A DNA stretch of 64,000 nucleotides from positions 155,263 through 219,262 of the forward strand of contig JADJTE010000004.1 of assembly GCA_016711295.1 (NCBI GenBank), written 5' to 3'. The stretch comes from Sphingobacteriales bacterium. Its GTDB lineage: Bacteria > Bacteroidota > Bacteroidia > Chitinophagales > UBA2359. Shown piece after piece: positions 60,234-64,000 of this stretch; the first letter of the stretch is position 1; each line of letters begins with the position of its first letter. A program made the position numbers and the translations under genes. The notes beneath the pieces are model-generated. The model had not been told where the DNA came from and did not search any database. It saw nothing but the letters and a program-made list of their open reading frames with translations.

Positions 60234-61030
60234 ATGAACTTAAACAACTTATCGACACGCGCTCCGAAAGACCTCGACAAAGAGGCTACCCAAGCAAAAA
60301 CGCGCGACTACCTAAAACGCTTAGGAAGACCTGCAATATGCCCTATACGCCAGCAGGCAAATACGCACTGCTTGTGGTGGTGCAGGGGCAAGACGCAAGC
60401 GGAAAAGACGGGGCTATCAAAAATATATTTCGCGCCCTCGACCCACAAGGTGTAAGCGTCAAATCGTTCAAAAAACCCAGCACCGAAGAACTAAGCCACG
60501 ATTATTTGTGGCGCGTACACAGCGAAGTACCCGCCAAAGGGCAAATAAAAATATTTAACCGCTCGCACTACGAAGACGTACTCATAGTGCGCGTAGAAGG
60601 CTGGATTGACGAGGCAACCGCCCGCCGCCGATTTGAACACATCAACGGCTTTGAAAAATTATTGACCGATAATAATACCGTCATACTCAAATTCTTTTTG
60701 CACGTATCGCCCGAAGAACAAGAAGAAAGGTTTTATGAACGCATGACCGACCCAAAAAAACAATGGAAATATAACGAAGATGACTTGCACAAACTCAAAA
60801 AAAACCAACAATACCAACAATGCTACGAAGATGTTTTTGAGCATTGCAGCCCCAATAATGCCCCTTGGATAATAGTGCCCGCCGACCAAAATTGGTATAA
60901 AGAACACCTCATCGCCAAAACCGTATGCGAAGCATTAGAAGCATTAAACCTGCAATTTCCGAAAGCAAAACTCAATATGGATAACCCCGACGTAAAGGCA
61001 TTGTTGAAAAAATTTGAGGATAAGGAATAA
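60234..61030 (+). CDS. ppk2: Polyphosphate kinase 2 family protein
   Basis: About 265 residues once a frame change near 60335 is repaired. N-terminus MNLNNLSTRAPKDLDKEATQAKTRDYLKRLG, then YALLVVVQGQDASGKDGAIKNIF (Walker A), FKKPSTEELSHDYLWRVHSEVPAKGQIKIFNRSHYEDVLIVRV (lid and Walker B region), FFLHVSPEEQEERFYERMTDPKKQWKY and PWIIVPADQNWYKEHLIAKTV. These are the core motifs of PPK2 enzymes, which use polyphosphate to phosphorylate nucleotides (AMP, ADP or GDP); the class cannot be assigned by eye. Single-domain form, cytosolic. Confidence 0.88.
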
Positions 61031-61109
61031 AGTGTAGCCCATATTGCGCAATGTTTATCTATCAAAACGATATATATGCGTAATATGAACAAGATAAAAA
61101 AACACCTAT

Positions 61110-62882
61110 ATGACCCACGAACAAATACGCCAAGAAGTATTGCATAGTTTGCCCGACCAACCCGGCGTATATCAATATTACGACAGCGAAGGGCAGGTAA
61201 TTTATGTGGGCAAAGCCAAAAATCTGCGCCGCCGAGTATCGTCCTATTTCAGCAAACAACTCGACAGCGGTAAAACACAACTATTGGTCAAAAATATAGA
61301 CCGCCTCGAATTTACAGTAGTCGAGACGGAGCAAGATGCTTTGTTATTAGAAAATGTATTGATAAAAAAATATCAACCCAAATACAATATACTGCTCAAA
61401 GACGATAAAACATATCCCTATATTTGTATCAAAAAAGAGCGATTCCCGCGCGTATTCCTGACCCGACAAGTAGAGCGAGACGGCTCGGAATATTTCGGAC
61501 CCTATGCACAAGTAGGCATTGCCTATACCGTACTCGAACTCATACGGCGGCTATTTCAACTGCGTACTTGCAACCTCAATTTGAGTGCCGAACATATCGC
61601 CGCTCAAAAATACAAAGTCTGCCTCGAACACCACGTAGGCAACTGCCGCGGTCCCTGCGCCAACCTGCAAACAGAAGCCGATTATAATATAGCTATTACC
61701 CAAATAAGACATATCTTGCGCGGCAATGTATCGTCGGTTATCGGCTACCTCAAAGATTTGATGAAGCAATATGCCGAGCAATTTGCCTTTGAACAAGCGC
61801 AAGCCATCAAAGAAAAATTGCTGCAATTGCAAAATTACCAAAGCAAATCGACGGTCGTAAACCCGAAATTGAACAATATATCGGTTTATTTTATCGAAAA
61901 TACCGAAAAACGTGCCTTTGTGAGCTACCTCAAAGTCACGAACGGAGCTACTATTCAGACCAAAGTAATAGAACTCAACAAACGATTGGACGAAACACCC
62001 GAAGAACTATTGCTATTTTGGCATTACCGAGCTGCGGCAACAATTTGCCGATACTTCTGCCGAAGCCTTAGTACCTTTGCCATAGATTACCCCGACGGCT
62101 CGCTACAACTGACCGTACGCAGATAGGCGACAAAAAAAAATTGCTCGATTGGCACATAAAAATGCTTTCTACTACCGAAAACAGTACGAAATACAAACAT
62201 CTGAAATCAAAACAGGTGCCGACCGACAGTTTGAAACCCTGAACCAGCTAAAAAAAGATTTGCGCCTCACCGAGCTACCCCAACATATCGAATGTTTTGA
62301 CAACTCGAACATACAAGGCGCGTTTCCCGTAGCGTCTATGGTGGTGTTTCGGCAGGGAAAAGCCGCTAAAAAGGAATATCGGCATTTTAATATCAAAACC
62401 GTAGAAGGTCCCAACGATTTTGCTTCGATGGAAGAAATCGTATATCGCCGCTACAAACGCCTGCTCGACGAAGCCCAAGACCTGCCCCAATTGGTATTGA
62501 TTGATGGTGGAAAGGGTCATTGAGTGCGGCAGCCAGAGCCTAAAATCCCCGGGAATTTATGGCAAGGTGGCGTAGCGGGCATTGCCAAACGACAGAAGAA
62601 ATTTATTTGCCCGAAGATCCCGTACCCTTATTGATTGCCAAAAAATCGGAAAGTTTGCGCCTCATACAACAAATCCGCAACGAGGCGCACCGTTTTGCCA
62701 TTACTTTTCATCGCCAAAAACGCTCTAAGGGTACGATACAGTCCGAATTAGAAAAAATAAAAGGTATAGGCGACAAATCTATTGAAAAATTATTTCAGCA
62801 TTTCAAATCTATCGACGCTATCCGAACCGCTACTACTGTACAATTGCAAAAGGTAATAAATCAAATAATCCCGAGCGGTTAG
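61110..62882 (+). CDS. uvrC: UvrABC system protein C (excinuclease subunit)
   Basis: Nucleotide-excision repair nuclease. The GIY-YIG domain at the N-terminus reads LPDQPGVYQYYDSEGQVIYVGKAKNLRRRVSSYF with LLLENVLIKKYQPKYNILLKDDKTYPYICI. A cysteine-containing UvrB-interaction region follows, with a UVR motif around VIGYLKDLMKQYAEQFAFEQAQAIKEKLLQL. The RNase H-like C-terminal half has HIECFDNSNIQGAFPVASMVVFRQGKAAKKEYRHFNIK and LVLIDGGKG; the end has helix-hairpin-helix KIKGIGDKSIEKLFQHFKSIDAIRTA. Frame changes near 62025, 62085-62125 and 62520 interrupt an otherwise standard ~600-residue protein. Confidence 0.92.
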
Positions 62883-62915
62883 GCAATATTTTGATGGCTA
62901 AACCGCGCCCAGCCG

Positions 62916-64000
62916 ATGATTACCCGCACCATTTTTATTCTATCCTTAGTTAGCTTGTTTGCCGACATTGCGAGTGAAATGCTCTATCCCGTAATGCCGC
63001 TTTATTTGAAGCATATTGGGTTTTCGGCAATTGGCTTGGGCTTATTAGAGGGTTTGGCAAACGCTACTGCCGCTCTAAGCAAGGGCTATTTTGGCTATTG
63101 GTCTGATATAACACAACGCCGTATGCCCTTTGTTCGCTGGGGTTATGCCCTTAGTGCCTTGTCGAAGCCCCTGACGATTATCAGCACAGCTACGATTTGG
63201 GTATTGGCGGTGCGCACCACAGACCGCTTGGGCAAGGGCATACGCACAGCCCCTCGCGACGCTATATTAGCCGCCGAATCAGCAGCCCACCACCGGGGGA
63301 CCGTCTTTGGGTTTTTCCATCGCGCTTTCACGGGGCGCAGCATTGGGACCTGCCTTAGCCTTATATTTGCTACATCTCTACCCGAAACAATACGCACTTG
63401 TGTTTATCATAGCAGTATTGCCTGGTTTGGTATCGGTGTTGTTCACTTTCGCCGTCCGCGACGCAAATGCGTCTATTGATACAGTAAAACCCAATAGCTT
63501 AGAAGGGGGCAGCCCATTTAGGTTTTTGGCTTATTGGACCAAAGCCCCTGCCGCCTACAAGCGCATAGCGGTATTGGCTTGGTTGTTTGCTGCTGTCAAT
63601 AGTGCCGATGCCTTTTTGTTGCTGCGTCTGCACCAAATAGGCTGCTCCGATGCCCAAGTGATAGGCGCGTATATGTTTTTTAATTTGATATTTGCAATGG
63701 CTGCTTACCCATTGGGCAAATTGGGCGATTGGTGGGGCATGAAACCGACATATTTGTGCGGGCTTGCTTTGTTTGGCGGTGTATATATAGGTATGGTTTG
63801 GGTACAATCGTGGTGGGGCGCATTGTGCTTATTGTTGGGCTACGGTATTTATGCAGCAGCTACCGAAAGCCTCGCCAAGGCTTGGATTAGTCGCCTTTGC
63901 CCGCCAGACCAAGTAGCTACGGGGGTAGGGCTATATGCGGCGGTGACGGGCGTGGCTACTTTTGCAGCCAGTTTGTGGACGGGCTTCGTTTGGCACTATT
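62916..64000 (+). CDS. Major facilitator superfamily transporter (3' partial)
   Basis: Starts at ATG 62916 and runs off the window. Helices are visible in FILSLVSLFADIASEMLYPVMPLYL, the MFS loop motif between helices 2 and 3 appears as GYFGYWSDITQRRMPFVRWGY, and RTTDRLGKGIRTAPRDAILA is typical of the MFS group often annotated as multidrug- or sugar-type. After a frame change near 63335, GPALALYLLHLYPKQYALVFIIAVLPGLVSVLF and later helices (AAYPLGKLGDWWGMKPTYLCGLALFGG) continue in another frame to base 64000. The substrate is unknown. It lies 33 bases after uvrC on the same strand. Confidence 0.82.

Noticed and set aside
1..64000. tRNA, rRNA or CRISPR loci
   Set aside because: No cloverleaf with conserved TTCRA arm, no rRNA-like stretch and no regularly spaced repeat array was recognised by eye on either strand.

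Overview
The window looks like chromosome from a member of the Bacteroidota. Supporting signs are promoters with the phylum's -7 box TAnnTTTG (three or four with a TTTG box 19-20 bp upstream), a type IX secretion (T9SS) type B sorting domain, SusC-like and other TonB-dependent receptors with carboxypeptidase-regulatory N-terminal domains, BatA, DUF4292 and SPOR proteins, and the long N-terminal region of IF-2. It does not allow a genus call.

Layout. 1-6384: 3' part of a giant repetitive T9SS surface protein. 6463-8038: tandem duplicate of a coiled-coil/PD-(D/E)XK nuclease-like gene. 8181-8972: atypical SDR. 9188-11469: an AT-rich restriction-modification pair (HEAT-repeat/DNA methyltransferase fusion plus restriction endonuclease). 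11583-16781: aminotransferase, SPOR protein, HldD, a repeat-rich gap, GlpK. 17567-23743: three consecutive secreted polysaccharide-acting proteins (heparinase-like and two beta-helix proteins) that share a nearly identical C-terminal PKD-like tail. 23843-34543: MsrC, TonB receptor, BatA protein, PP2C phosphatase, HutI, FadL-like porin, TPR protein. 35733-39282: rodA-coaX-outer-membrane protein. 39394-46250: dockerin-like secreted protein, VWA protein, TatA, FabG, DUF4292 lipoprotein. 46873-52242: rimP-nusA-infB operon, with a terminator-like hairpin between its promoter and rimP. 52665-64000: ankyrin membrane protein, TonB receptor, Omp85-like protein, serine dehydratase, glycosyltransferase, PPK2, UvrC and an MFS transporter that runs off the end.

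The most striking non-genic structure is a family of seven miniature transposable elements. Five are 113-132 bp and two are 326-328 bp. All begin GTAA and carry 12-bp inverted ends of the type GTAACTATTTAG, and every copy is flanked by its own perfect 8-bp target duplication. GTAA ends plus 8-bp duplications are the signature of IS66-type transposition; no transposase gene is present here. The elements sit at gene borders: two abut or overlap stop codons (glpK, batA-like) and two lie at or just upstream of start codons (ankyrin gene, fabG). A second, unrelated element with 23-bp perfect inverted ends and a third dispersed repeat of about 120 bp are also present.

More than half of the genes, including essential ones (infB, glpK, uvrC, coaX), are interrupted by one-base frame changes, mostly in homopolymers. 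Comparing the two tandem nuclease copies shows each break in only one copy, so I read these as sequencing or assembly errors and give whole-gene spans rather than pseudogenes.
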